From assembly GCF_021654775.1 (NCBI RefSeq), contig NZ_AP025343.1, forward strand, positions 5,547,501 to 5,611,500: a DNA stretch of 64,000 bases, in the 5' to 3' direction. Shown here one piece after another: positions 8,298-16,524 of this stretch; position 1 is the stretch's first letter; each line of letters begins with the position of its first letter. A program made the translations under genes and the position numbers. The notes under the pieces are model-generated. The model saw only the letters and a list, made by a program, of their open reading frames with translations, did no database searches and was not told the origin of the DNA. This stretch comes from Paenibacillus azoreducens. Lineage in GTDB: Bacteria; Bacillota; Bacilli; Paenibacillales; Paenibacillaceae.

Positions 8298-8646
8298 TAC
8301 GGTCTTGCTCCTTCTACGTTTCCGATCCTTTTACGGTCTTGCTCCTTCTACGTTTCTGATCCTTCTACGGTTTTGCTCCTTCTATGGTTCTGATCCTTCT
8401 ACGTTTCCGATCCTTTTACCGTCTTGCTCCTTCTACGTTTCCGATCCTTTTACGGTTTTGCTCCTTCTATGGTTCTGATCCTTCTACGGTCTTGCTCCTT
8501 CTACGTTTCTGATCCTTCTACGGTCTTGATCCTTTTACGGTCTTGATCCTTTTACGGTCTTGATCCTTCTACGTTTCTTACGATCTTGCTCCTTCTACGT
8601 TTTTGCTGCTTTTGCGGTTTTGCTGCTTTTGCGGTTTTGCTGCTTT
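8298..8646. repeat. Second 17-bp tandem array, about twenty units
   Basis: Units such as TACGGTCTTGCTCCTTC and TACGTTTCCGATCCTTC follow one another every 17 bp from 8298, with two main unit types mixed, ending in three TTTTGCTGCTTTTGCGG-type copies. The period equals that of the array at 7631-7797, and both contain GCTCCT followed closely by ACG when read on suitable strands, so a common origin is possible. From 8647 to 8955 I see only the promoter region of the cyclase gene. Confidence 0.93.
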
Positions 8647-8955
8647 CTCGCCATTTCTCATGTATCGCTAATGCGCATTTTCTCACAATATTTTTAATAA
8701 CACTCCAACATACACCCCAGTTTGTCACTTGTTTCACTTATCCCGAATGTAATACCATGCCTCACAGCTCATCCTCTCGCAACACTTAAATTCAAACAAA
8801 ACACAACACCTTGTTACTATCTCGCAACTCCCTTACGAATTTCTAATGCGCTGGCCCATTGCAAGGGATCCGTCGCCATATTCCCCCTCCCACATTTCCT
8901 TCCGCCCGCCGTCATATAATGGCAAAAATGACTTGCTGCGGAGGTATTCGGGAAA

Positions 8956-10863
8956 ATGGACGATGTGATAAGCAAAATCGATGCGGAAATCCTTCGGTTG
9001 ACAACAAGCCTTATACGGCAGCAGCAGCCGGACGGGTCTTGGCATTTTTGTTTTGAGAACGGGATCGTTATTGATGCGTATGTGATCATTCTTTTCAGGA
9101 CTTTGGATATCCGGAATGAGGATTTGATCCGGCGGCTTCATGATCGGATTCTTGCCGCGCAGCAGCCCGATGGCTGCTGGAAATGGTATGCCGATGAAGA
9201 AGGAGGAAACTTATCCGCTTCGGTAGAAGCTTATTACGCCCTGCTCTTTTCCGGGTACAGCCATTCCGCGGATGAGCCGATTCAGCTGGCTAAGCGATAC
9301 ATACGCTCCAAAGGCGGGCTTGGAAAAGTCACCAGCATATTAACAAAGGCCCTTCTCGCCGCTACCGGGCAAAGAAAATGGCCAACGTCCATCTCCTCTA
9401 TTCCGCTGGAAATTCTGCTTTTTCCTGCTTATTTCCCCCTCAACTTTTTTGATTTTTCAGGATATTCAAGAGTTCATCTGACCCCAACGCTGATCATGGC
9501 CGACCGGAAATTTTCCATTAAAACAGCCTATACGCCCGATCTATCCGATCTTATTGTCCGCTCCATGGACCAAGAGGAGCTCGACCAACGCCAAAATTTC
9601 GATCACCGGGAAAATCAAAAACTTCAGGACAACATCCAGGCAGGCTTAAACCGCCTTATCGGCACTCCTCGTTTTATCCATGAAGCCGCTACTGCCAAGG
9701 CAGAGCAGTTCATGCTTTCGCGGATTGAATCGGACGGCTCCCTCTACAGCTATGCCAGCAGCACGATTTTAATGATTTTCGCCCTGCTTGCGTTAGGATA
9801 TGATCAACAGCACCCCCATATCACGCATGCCATTGAAGCCTTGACCGCTATGCAATGCCGCTCCGATCATCAAACGACGATTCAAAATTCACCCTCTACC
9901 ATTTGGGACACCGCCCTGCTTGCATATGCGCTGCAAGAAGCCGGGATTGCCGGCAATCATGCGGCCATTCGGCGTGCCGCCGATTACTTGCTAGCCAAAC
10001 AGCAGCATAAAAAAGCCGATTGGAGCATCCATAATCCGGATACCTTGCCCGGGGGATGGGGATTCTCGGAAACCAATACCATCAATCCTGACGTGGACGA
10101 TACCACTGCCGCTTTACGTGCAATCAAAAACCTCTCCCATGCCGATCCTTCGTTCCAAGATTCATGGAATCGCGGACTAAACTGGATTCTGTCCATGCAA
10201 AATAACGACGGCGGTTGGCCCGCATTCGAAAAAAACACGGATAACAAAATGCTGACCTGGGTCGCCATAGACGGCGCCAAATCGGCTGCCATCGATCCGT
10301 CGGGGGCCGATCTCACAGGGCGAACTTTGGAGTATCTGGGAAACTTCGCCGGACTTACGATTCGTCATGACTTCATCAAGCGCGGTACACAATGGCTCAT
10401 CAGCCATCAGGAGAAGGATGGATCATGGTATGGACGATGGGGAATTTGTTATATCTATGGCACATGGGCCGCAATAACAGGTTTAAGGGCTGCCGGCCTG
10501 CCGGCAAACCATAAAACGGTACAAAAAGGGGCCGACTGGCTCCTGAGCATCCAAAATGAGGACGGCGGTTGGGGGGAATCCTGCAGCAGCGACCGGCTTC
10601 TGCGTTATATGCCATTAGGGGAAAGCACGCCTTCTCAAACCGCATGGGCGCTCGACGCCCTGATCGCAGTTCAACCGCAGCCAACCGCCGCGATGGATAA
10701 AGGAATTCGCAGATTAATCGACTCTGTGGAAGAAAATAAATGGACGGCTGTTTATCCGACCGGCGCCGGCCTGCCAGGCTATTTTTACTCCCACTATCAC
10801 AGCTACAAATATATTTGGCCGCTTCTGGCATTAAGTCATTACAGGCTGAAATACGGAAGTTAA
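8956..10863 (+). CDS. shc: Squalene-hopene cyclase / sporulenol synthase-type triterpene cyclase
   Basis: A 635-residue protein with the double alpha-barrel of class II triterpene cyclases. The catalytic acid motif 'PDVDDTTAALRAI' is at about residue 377, and QW-type repeats recur along the chain ('QQQPDGSWHF', 'QQPDGCWKW', 'MQNNDGGWPAF', 'QEKDGSWYGRWG', 'QNEDGGWGE'). It protonates and cyclises squalene to hopene, or regular C35 terpenes to sporulenes as SqhC does in Bacillus; sequence alone does not separate the two. It would act as a monotopic membrane enzyme. The ATG follows CGGAGG, with a TATAAT-like -10 about 45 bases earlier. No squalene synthesis genes are nearby. Length matches the family. 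Confidence 0.9.
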   Translation: MDDVISKIDAEILRLTTSLIRQQQPDGSWHFCFENGIVIDAYVIILFRTLDIRNEDLIRRLHDRILAAQQPDGCWKWYADEEGGNLSASVEAYYALLFSGYSHSADEPIQLAKRYIRSKGGLGKVTSILTKALLAATGQRKWPTSISSIPLEILLFPAYFPLNFFDFSGYSRVHLTPTLIMADRKFSIKTAYTPDLSDLIVRSMDQEELDQRQNFDHRENQKLQDNIQAGLNRLIGTPRFIHEAATAKAEQFMLSRIESDGSLYSYASSTILMIFALLALGYDQQHPHITHAIEALTAMQCRSDHQTTIQNSPSTIWDTALLAYALQEAGIAGNHAAIRRAADYLLAKQQHKKADWSIHNPDTLPGGWGFSETNTINPDVDDTTAALRAIKNLSHADPSFQDSWNRGLNWILSMQNNDGGWPAFEKNTDNKMLTWVAIDGAKSAAIDPSGADLTGRTLEYLGNFAGLTIRHDFIKRGTQWLISHQEKDGSWYGRWGICYIYGTWAAITGLRAAGLPANHKTVQKGADWLLSIQNEDGGWGESCSSDRLLRYMPLGESTPSQTAWALDALIAVQPQPTAAMDKGIRRLIDSVEENKWTAVYPTGAGLPGYFYSHYHSYKYIWPLLALSHYRLKYGS

Positions 10864-10883
10864 AAATCTATTTCGATGCTAAA

Positions 10884-10980
10884 AGTTGAACCAATGATAG
10901 TGCGGATAAAGGCATCCGGGTGAAATGTTCTTACGATGGCTGTTGTTCACGGATTTCTTTTATTTAGTTCAACTTTAATG
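10884..10980. repeat. Palindromic intergenic repeat, AGTTGAACCAATGAT type
   Basis: AGTTGAACCAATGAT...GGCATCCGGGTGAA (10884-10925) is mirrored by TTCACGGAT...AGTTCAACT downstream to 10976. A close copy of the left arm lies at 55496-55542 and a partial one near 21870-21892. Here it separates two convergent genes. Confidence 0.75.
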
Positions 10981-11164
10981 GCTCCTGGCCTTTTATCACA
11001 TTTCCCCGCGCAGCTCTAATCCGCATCAAGCAGATCGCTTGCTGCGGGGGAATTCAGATTCAAGCCACGGACAATCACGCTATTCCCTGCCACTCCTTCC
11101 GTTACAAGATCGACTTCCGACGCACTTGATCGCACGCATCGCCAACTCCAACGCCAAAGGCAAT

Positions 11165-11205
11165 CGAAAAACAGCGCCGCAAGCATGCATATTGCTCGCG
11201 GCGCC
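11165..11205 (-). terminator. Terminator of the CGTase gene
   Basis: On the minus strand a GC-rich stem (GCGCCGC at 11174-11180 with GCGGCGC at 11198-11204, extended inward by AAGCA/TGCTC) is followed by TTTTT. It lies about 45 bases past the CGTase stop codon. Confidence 0.75.
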
Positions 11206-11248
11206 GCTAATGGTTGCGCGGCTCAAACGTGGCTCAAACGTCTTTCCC

Positions 11249-13396
11249 CTACGGCTGCCAGTCGACGGCGACCGTCGCCGTGCCGCTTGCGGGTGTCGTA
11301 AACGAGTGGTTGGAACCGCCCTCCCATGTGACGGTCGAACCGTTTTTCTTCAGGAATTTGAATTGAATTGTCGTGCCCGCCGGCACGCTGACATCGTAAT
11401 ACCATGTCGGATAAGACTTAATGACGGAGTTGAACATCGGTCCGATGGCGCTGGCCGGCGCCCAATTGCCCAGTTCATTGACGCTGCCCGTCAAATAGAC
11501 GTTCTCGCCAAGCGTCGTCGTGGCATTGTTCACGATAAAGCGCACACTGACTTGTTCGCCTGTCAACACGTTAAAGTTGCTGATCGTGTTGCTGTCGACC
11601 GCCCCGGCCGTGCGTACCTTGACGCCGTATCGGCCTGCCGCAACGTTAGGCACGATCGCCTTGATCTCCGTATCCTCCCACGACACGATGTTCGCGCCGC
11701 TTACAGCCGTCGTTCCAAAATAAACCGTTCCGGCCGTGCTGCCGAAGCCAACCCCGTCGATCGTGACCGTCGTGCCCGGCTTTTCCATGAGCGGACCGAC
11801 GTGGCCGATCACCGGAGCCGTTGCCGCCTTCGTATACGACCAGACGGCGACGCCGCCTGCTTGAAGCGTGAAGGTATTGACCACGCCGCCGCTGCCCACC
11901 GTAATGGAGTTTCCGCTGAGAGAGTTCGCCAAGACGTCCGTGTACGTGCCGCTTGGCAGCGACGTATTCAGGCCGGATATGGAGTAGGAGCCGGTCAGAT
12001 TTTTGTTGATGGCTACCACCGCTACGTTATTGCCGAACTTGCGCTCATATATGTAGACGTCATTGTTGATCCAGCGCTGCTGCGTGCTTCCGTAGGCGAT
12101 CGCAGGGTTCGACTTGCGCAGCGGAGCAAGCTTGCCGATGACGTTATAAGCCGACGTCGACGTGGAGAACGAGGACATTTTCGCCCGGTTGTTCGGATCG
12201 CCGTTGCCTGTCATGTACTGCTCCGTGCCATAATAAATCGCAGGCACGCCGCGGGAAGTAAGCGTCAGCGCCAATGCCTGTTCCAGCTTGCGGCCGTTCG
12301 CGCCGGATACTTGGAAGCGGTCCATATCATGGTTGTCCAGGAATGTGACCTGATCGTTCACCGAATAATAATCCGCCGCCGTCGACGACAGCATCGAGTC
12401 CAGGCCGTACATCGTATCCGCGCCGTCGCGGAAGACCTGGCGCACCTTCTGGCCGAAACGGAAGTCGAGCAGGCTCATGCCGCTTTCGTTCGCAAAATAC
12501 GTGTTGTTGGCATCGGTCTCGTTCGTGCCCAGGAACCATTCTCCGAACGTGAATACAGGCTTATAGCTGTAAATGGAGGACATCCAGTTTTTTTGCCAGC
12601 CAAACGGCATATGCTTCACCGCATCCACGCGGATGCCGTCGATGCCCATATCCAGCCACATGCGGATGGCGTTCTTGAAATACGTATCGATCGTGCTGTT
12701 GTTATGGTTGAGGTCGGCGAGGTCGTACAGATTTTTATAAATGCCGTTCTCTAACGTGGAAAAATCCGTGCCGCCGTTATGGTGGAAATAACCGTTCGTA
12801 TCGCCCGTATAACCGCTGAGCAGCGTCCCGTTGTCATACAGCTTGCCGTTCTCGCCGAAGGAAGTGTTCGTTTCCATCGCCGGGGACGTGTGGTTCGGCG
12901 CGAAGTCGATGACGACTTTGATATTGTGGCTGTGCGCCGCCGAAATCAGGTTGGCGAAATCCGCCATGCTGCCGAACGCCGGGTTCGTCTTCTTGAAATC
13001 GCGCGCCCAGTAGCCGTGATAAGCCGTATTGTTTACGCCCGAATAATTGATGACGGAATAAATATTTTCGACGGGCTGCGAAATCCACAATGCCGTAATG
13101 CCCATGCCCGTAAAGTAGCCGTCGTTGATTTTATTAATAATACCCTGCCAGTCGCCGCCGCAATACAGCTTCAGGTTCGCGCTGCATGTGCCGTCAAAAG
13201 CGGAGCCCGCCGGATTGTTCGCCGGATTGCCGTCCAAAAAACGGTCCGTCACGATCTGGTAAATGACGTCTGTGCTGAAGTTTTGCTTATTGCTGACGGA
13301 TGTCGCAGGCGATGCTTCAGCAGGCGCAATAGCTCCAAAGGCTACGGTCAGCAATAAAACAATCAAAGCCGGGACTTTCAACCATCTCTTTTTCAT
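11249..13396 (-). CDS. cgt: Cyclomaltodextrin glucanotransferase (CGTase), secreted
   Basis: A 715-residue preprotein that converts starch to cyclodextrins. It begins with a signal peptide ('[20 protein letters not shown]', cleavage near AEA-SPATS). The GH13 barrel carries the nucleophile Asp in '[10 protein letters not shown]' (about residue 255), the acid Glu in 'FTFGEWFLG' (about 283) and the third Asp in 'TFLDNHDM' (about 353). '[12 protein letters not shown]' supplies the central aromatic residue typical of CGTases rather than plain amylases. Domain D (IPT/TIG) and a C-terminal CBM20 starch-binding domain ('[15 protein letters not shown]') complete the A-to-E layout. Near-identity of long stretches to Paenibacillus macerans and Bacillus circulans enzymes makes this secure. 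GGAGGG precedes the ATG and a cre site lies upstream. Long frames on the other strand are shadows. Confidence 0.97.
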   Translation of the reverse strand: MKKRWLKVPALIVLLLTVAFGAIAPAEASPATSVSNKQNFSTDVIYQIVTDRFLDGNPANNPAGSAFDGTCSANLKLYCGGDWQGIINKINDGYFTGMGITALWISQPVENIYSVINYSGVNNTAYHGYWARDFKKTNPAFGSMADFANLISAAHSHNIKVVIDFAPNHTSPAMETNTSFGENGKLYDNGTLLSGYTGDTNGYFHHNGGTDFSTLENGIYKNLYDLADLNHNNSTIDTYFKNAIRMWLDMGIDGIRVDAVKHMPFGWQKNWMSSIYSYKPVFTFGEWFLGTNETDANNTYFANESGMSLLDFRFGQKVRQVFRDGADTMYGLDSMLSSTAADYYSVNDQVTFLDNHDMDRFQVSGANGRKLEQALALTLTSRGVPAIYYGTEQYMTGNGDPNNRAKMSSFSTSTSAYNVIGKLAPLRKSNPAIAYGSTQQRWINNDVYIYERKFGNNVAVVAINKNLTGSYSISGLNTSLPSGTYTDVLANSLSGNSITVGSGGVVNTFTLQAGGVAVWSYTKAATAPVIGHVGPLMEKPGTTVTIDGVGFGSTAGTVYFGTTAVSGANIVSWEDTEIKAIVPNVAAGRYGVKVRTAGAVDSNTISNFNVLTGEQVSVRFIVNNATTTLGENVYLTGSVNELGNWAPASAIGPMFNSVIKSYPTWYYDVSVPAGTTIQFKFLKKNGSTVTWEGGSNHSFTTPASGTATVAVDWQP

Positions 13397-13459
13397 TAGT
13401 ACCCTCCATTATCGAACAGTTTGATATCAAGCGTTCGTACAGGCATGTATGAGTTAGAA

Positions 13460-13473
13460 TGATAGCGTTTTCA
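13460..13473 (-). promoter_or_regulatory. cre site (CcpA) upstream of CGTase
   Basis: On the minus strand TGAAAACGCTATCA matches the cre consensus TGWAANCGNTNWCA at all 14 positions, 64 bases before the CGTase start. Carbon catabolite repression of CGTase is expected. Confidence 0.75.
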
Positions 13474-13541
13474 CAAAACTGCCTTTTCAGCCTTTTCTTG
13501 CTTCGCACCTCCTCCTCCAAACTTGAGAAAACATTAACAAC

Positions 13542-13582
13542 AAACAACCCCGGCTTCTCCAAGGGAGCTACCGGGGTTGTTT
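13542..13582 (-). terminator. Terminator of the MFS transporter transcript
   Basis: A perfect 12-bp stem (AAACAACCCCGG with CCGGGGTTGTTT) is followed on the minus strand by TTGTTGTTAATG. It separates the MFS gene from the CGTase promoter. The 250 bases between it and the MFS stop hold no other signal I can name. Confidence 0.75.
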
Positions 13583-13831
13583 CAAACCGAAGATCGGCTT
13601 AAAAAGCATGGCCCTCAAGTTGGTTTGTCATTGTCTTCCATTCGTATTTTAAACGCAACTTATTTTCGTTGTCAACCATCGAATGGTTCGTTTTCCGTCC
13701 CCCGGAAACGGGAAGATTCGCGATGAAGCTTCATGATAAACCTCAAACGCTGAGGCGGGAGGTACTGTATGCATAACCACCATGCCATGATCGCGCCAAG
13801 CATTCTCCCAGCGCTCGGATCCGCTCCAAAC

Positions 13832-15532
13832 CTATGTTAATTCCGTTGCCTCGTAATCCGCAGATTTGTTCGAACTTTTTCTCGCCCTGCGCTTATCGCT
13901 CATCCATGCAAAAATAATCCCCGGCACAGACATGAAGCTGGCGTAGATGAACGTTTGGCCGAACCCTTTGACGGAAGCTTCCTTCAGCTCCGCTCCTGCG
14001 CCTGAAAGCAGCGCCTTCACTTCCTCCATCTGACCCTCGCGCGCAGCGGCAAATGCCTTTTGCTGCCCAGGATCAAGTTTGGCTGCAGCCGTCTCCAAAC
14101 CTTTTCTGATCTTTCCGGTCAGCGCTTCCCGTTGAACTCCGCTTCCCGATCCTTTCTTCATTTGGCCCCCTTGTTCATTAACCACGCCAACAAGAACCTC
14201 TTTGACAAAAGGCATCAGCACCGTATCGCCCTTCACCTGCTCAATGACGCGAGTCTGGGCGGTTTGCATCTCTTCACTTAGATTCTGCTGCAGCAAGGTG
14301 ACAATAATGGCCACACCCAACACGCTGCCGATGGATTTAGCCATATTGATGACACCCGACGCAATGCCGACTTTCTCTTCCGGCACATGGCGCACGCCGG
14401 CGGACATCACAGGAGCCATCGTCAAACCAACGCCGATGCCGGCTATGAATAAGCGGAAAATCACATCGGCAATCGGGGAATCCGCCTCCAGAGCGCTCAT
14501 GGAATAAAGAGATCCGCAGATCATCAAAGCTCCAATCGCTCCAAACCAGCGGCTGCCGTATTTATTGGATAATCCCCCTGAAACCGCTGAACTGACGATA
14601 GATCCAGCAGCCACAGTGGACAAGACCAACCCTGCCTTGAGCTCCGTCATCCCCATTACCCGGGTCAGGAAAAAGGATGTCAGCAAGGCCAGATTGGATA
14701 ATGCCGCTCCGACGATAAATAACGTCAGTGAAGTCCCGTTAAATTCCTTGATTTTCAACAGCGCTAAAGGAAGCATGGGTTCTTTCGCGCGCCGCTGTAC
14801 AAGAAAGAATAATGCGGCACATAACACCCCTGCGCCGATCAGCGCGTAAAATTCACCGGAATTCCAGCCGTAATCATTTGCCTTAATAAATGAATAGCTA
14901 ATCAAAAGCATACCGGCGGTAATCGATAACATGCCGGCGTAATCCACCGATTTGCCTGCGGACTCATCCCGGGATTCTTTAATGAACAGCAGGGTCAGCA
15001 CAATGCTGAGCACTCCGAGCGGAACGTTCACATAAAAAATCCACTGCCAATTCAGTTTCTCCGTAATAATTCCGCCAAGCGAAGGTCCGCTGGCTGCGGC
15101 AAGACCGGCAATCGCTCCCCATAAGCCAATGATCATGCCATGCTTCTCTTTGGGAAAGGTCGTTGTGGTGAGCGGAATGGTGACCGGTACAATAATCGCG
15201 CCTGCCAGCCCTTGAATCGTTCTGAATAAGATCAGCATGCCCAGCGATGTGGACAATCCGGCAAACAAGGAAGATACCGTAAACAATATAACGCCCAATA
15301 TAAAAACTTTCTTGCGGCCAAACTGGTCCGCAAGCCGTGATGCCGTCAGGATCAACGCGGCAAATGCCAGATTGTATCCGTTCATAATCCATGAAATTTC
15401 CGAAACTGTCCCGCCAAAATGCCGCGTCATCTCCGGCAGGGCGATATTCACGATGGTCGTATCCAACAGTGCCATAAAATATCCCAGCAAAATGGCCGTA
15501 AAGGCCAGCACTCCTTTTGCGCGTCCGTTCAT
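13832..15532 (-). CDS. MFS drug efflux transporter, DHA2 (EmrB/QacA) family, 14 TM
   Basis: A 566-residue transporter. Helix 1 carries 'MALLDTTIVNIALPEM', motif A reads 'ADQFGRKKVFILG', and motif C lies in 'GAIAGLAAASGPSLGG'. About 14 hydrophobic helices are visible. A charged loop of about 110 residues ('MKKGSGSGVQREALTGKIRK' and on) sits before the last helix, a feature of this family. It is predicted to expel hydrophobic or cationic compounds in exchange for protons. Next to it, divergently, lies a TetR regulator, and three palindromic operators cover the promoter, so it should be induced when the regulator binds a substrate. The ATG follows GGAGGAG. Confidence 0.92.
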   Translation of the reverse strand: MNGRAKGVLAFTAILLGYFMALLDTTIVNIALPEMTRHFGGTVSEISWIMNGYNLAFAALILTASRLADQFGRKKVFILGVILFTVSSLFAGLSTSLGMLILFRTIQGLAGAIIVPVTIPLTTTTFPKEKHGMIIGLWGAIAGLAAASGPSLGGIITEKLNWQWIFYVNVPLGVLSIVLTLLFIKESRDESAGKSVDYAGMLSITAGMLLISYSFIKANDYGWNSGEFYALIGAGVLCAALFFLVQRRAKEPMLPLALLKIKEFNGTSLTLFIVGAALSNLALLTSFFLTRVMGMTELKAGLVLSTVAAGSIVSSAVSGGLSNKYGSRWFGAIGALMICGSLYSMSALEADSPIADVIFRLFIAGIGVGLTMAPVMSAGVRHVPEEKVGIASGVINMAKSIGSVLGVAIIVTLLQQNLSEEMQTAQTRVIEQVKGDTVLMPFVKEVLVGVVNEQGGQMKKGSGSGVQREALTGKIRKGLETAAAKLDPGQQKAFAAAREGQMEEVKALLSGAGAELKEASVKGFGQTFIYASFMSVPGIIFAWMSDKRRARKSSNKSADYEATELT

Positions 15533-15555
15533 CTTTCACACTCCTCCAAATAATA

Positions 15556-15629
15556 TGAACTAAAGTTCATGTTTTTAATTATATGAACCATAGTTCACAT
15601 TTGTCAACGAAAATATGAACTTAAGTTCA
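15556..15629. promoter_or_regulatory. Three TetR operators TGAACN(4)GTTCA
   Basis: TGAACTAAAGTTCA (15556-15569), TGAACCATAGTTCA (15584-15597) and TGAACTTAAGTTCA (15616-15629) are near-perfect palindromes, each preceded by ATA. The middle one fills the spacer between the -35 (TTGACA, complement of 15602-15607) and -10 (TATAAT, complement of 15578-15583) of the MFS promoter; the others flank it. Binding would block the pump promoter and probably the regulator's own. Confidence 0.85.
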
Positions 15630-15636
15630 ACTTTCG

Positions 15637-15665
15637 TTGACAGCCCTTTTGTTCTCCTCTACAAT
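15637..15665 (+). promoter_or_regulatory. Promoter of the divergent tetR gene
   Basis: TTGACA (15637-15642), 17 bases, TACAAT (15660-15665), 26 bases before the GTG start. The third operator ends only seven bases upstream of the -35. Confidence 0.75.
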
Positions 15666-15691
15666 CTTTATTACAAAGGGGGCCATTTGAA

Positions 15692-16315
15692 GTGACCGAG
15701 ACTGAGAACGAGACCAAAATCCGAATACCCCGGCAGGAGCGGAGCATCAAAACCAAGGAAGCCATTTTGCAAGCTGCCATGGAGCTTTTTTCCGAAAAAG
15801 GTTACCATGGAACCAATACCAAAGAAATTGCTGCCGCGGCAGGCGTATCCACCGGAAGCTTTTATTCGTATTACAAGGATAAACGCGCCGTATTCCTGGA
15901 TTCGCTCACCATCTACTTCAAAACGCTCCTTGGACGGATCGAAACATATCTTGCCGAAATCAATTTCAGCACCATGGACAAACATGAATTTATTCTGGAG
16001 GTCATCGACAGCCTGATTTTCTCCCATCAAGTCTTTACCGAGTTCCACAAAGAGCTGCAGGTGATGTATCATTCCGATCCGGAAGTTCAGGCGCTTATGG
16101 ACGAGCAGTTTGATCTGGGGCGCCGCAGAACGCTGGAATACCTCCTGATGAACCCCGAGGAATTAAAGGTGGATCATGTCGAGGCAGCTTCCATCATCGT
16201 ATTTGAAGCCTTAAACAGTGTTGTTGATATGCTCGTTTTCGCGCCGCAAAATGCCGATGCGGATCAGCTAAAAAACGAACTTGCGAAAATGATCGTAAAC
16301 TATTTGTATAAGTAA
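15692..16315 (+). CDS. TetR/AcrR family repressor of the MFS pump
   Basis: A 207-residue regulator starting with GTG at 15692 behind AAAGGGGG. The N-terminal helix-turn-helix domain is classic: 'AILQAAMELFSEKGYHGTNT', then 'EIAAAAGVSTGSFYSYYKDK'. The remaining roughly 130 residues form the variable ligand-binding domain. Its position, divergent from the efflux pump with three palindromes between, indicates a local repressor that also controls itself. The ligand is unknown. Confidence 0.92.
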   Translation: MTETENETKIRIPRQERSIKTKEAILQAAMELFSEKGYHGTNTKEIAAAAGVSTGSFYSYYKDKRAVFLDSLTIYFKTLLGRIETYLAEINFSTMDKHEFILEVIDSLIFSHQVFTEFHKELQVMYHSDPEVQALMDEQFDLGRRRTLEYLLMNPEELKVDHVEAASIIVFEALNSVVDMLVFAPQNADADQLKNELAKMIVNYLYK

Positions 16316-16324
16316 CCATGACGA

Positions 16325-16455
16325 AAATAACCCCACAAAGAGTATCGGAAAGAAGTAAGGGCGCCTCTCAGAGAGGGGCGCTTTTGCGGAGCAAAAGTAC
16401 TGAGCGGGGCTTATGCTTCGATGCTTATTCCAAATACTTTGCGGGGACCCCAAAA
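16325..16455. repeat. Composite palindromic repeat element, single copy
   Basis: The left arm reads CCCCACAAAGAGTATCGGAA and the right arm CTTATTCCAAATACTTTGCGGGG, roughly inverse to each other. Between them is CGCCTCTCAGAGAGGGGCGC followed by TTTTGCGGAGCAAAA, which folds into two small hairpins. It starts just past the tetR stop codon. The same element is expanded at 31297-31829. Confidence 0.85.
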
Positions 16456-16476
16456 AACTTTAAGTTCTATAATCTC

Positions 16477-16514
16477 AAAAGAAAACGCAGCCTTCATCAG
16501 GCTGCGTTTTCTTT
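16477..16514. terminator. Bidirectional terminator between tetR and the lyase gene
   Basis: GAAAACGCAGCC (16481-16492) pairs perfectly with GGCTGCGTTTTC (16500-16511), with T-rich sequence on both sides. It stops the lyase transcript ten bases after its stop codon and can stop tetR from the other side. Confidence 0.85.
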
Positions 16515-16524
16515 CAGGTTCGGC

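Noticed and set aside
11039..12754. A 571-codon plus-strand open frame
   Set aside because: It lies antisense to the CGTase gene, is rich in Arg and His, and has no ribosome binding site; it is a shadow of the GC-rich CGTase codons.
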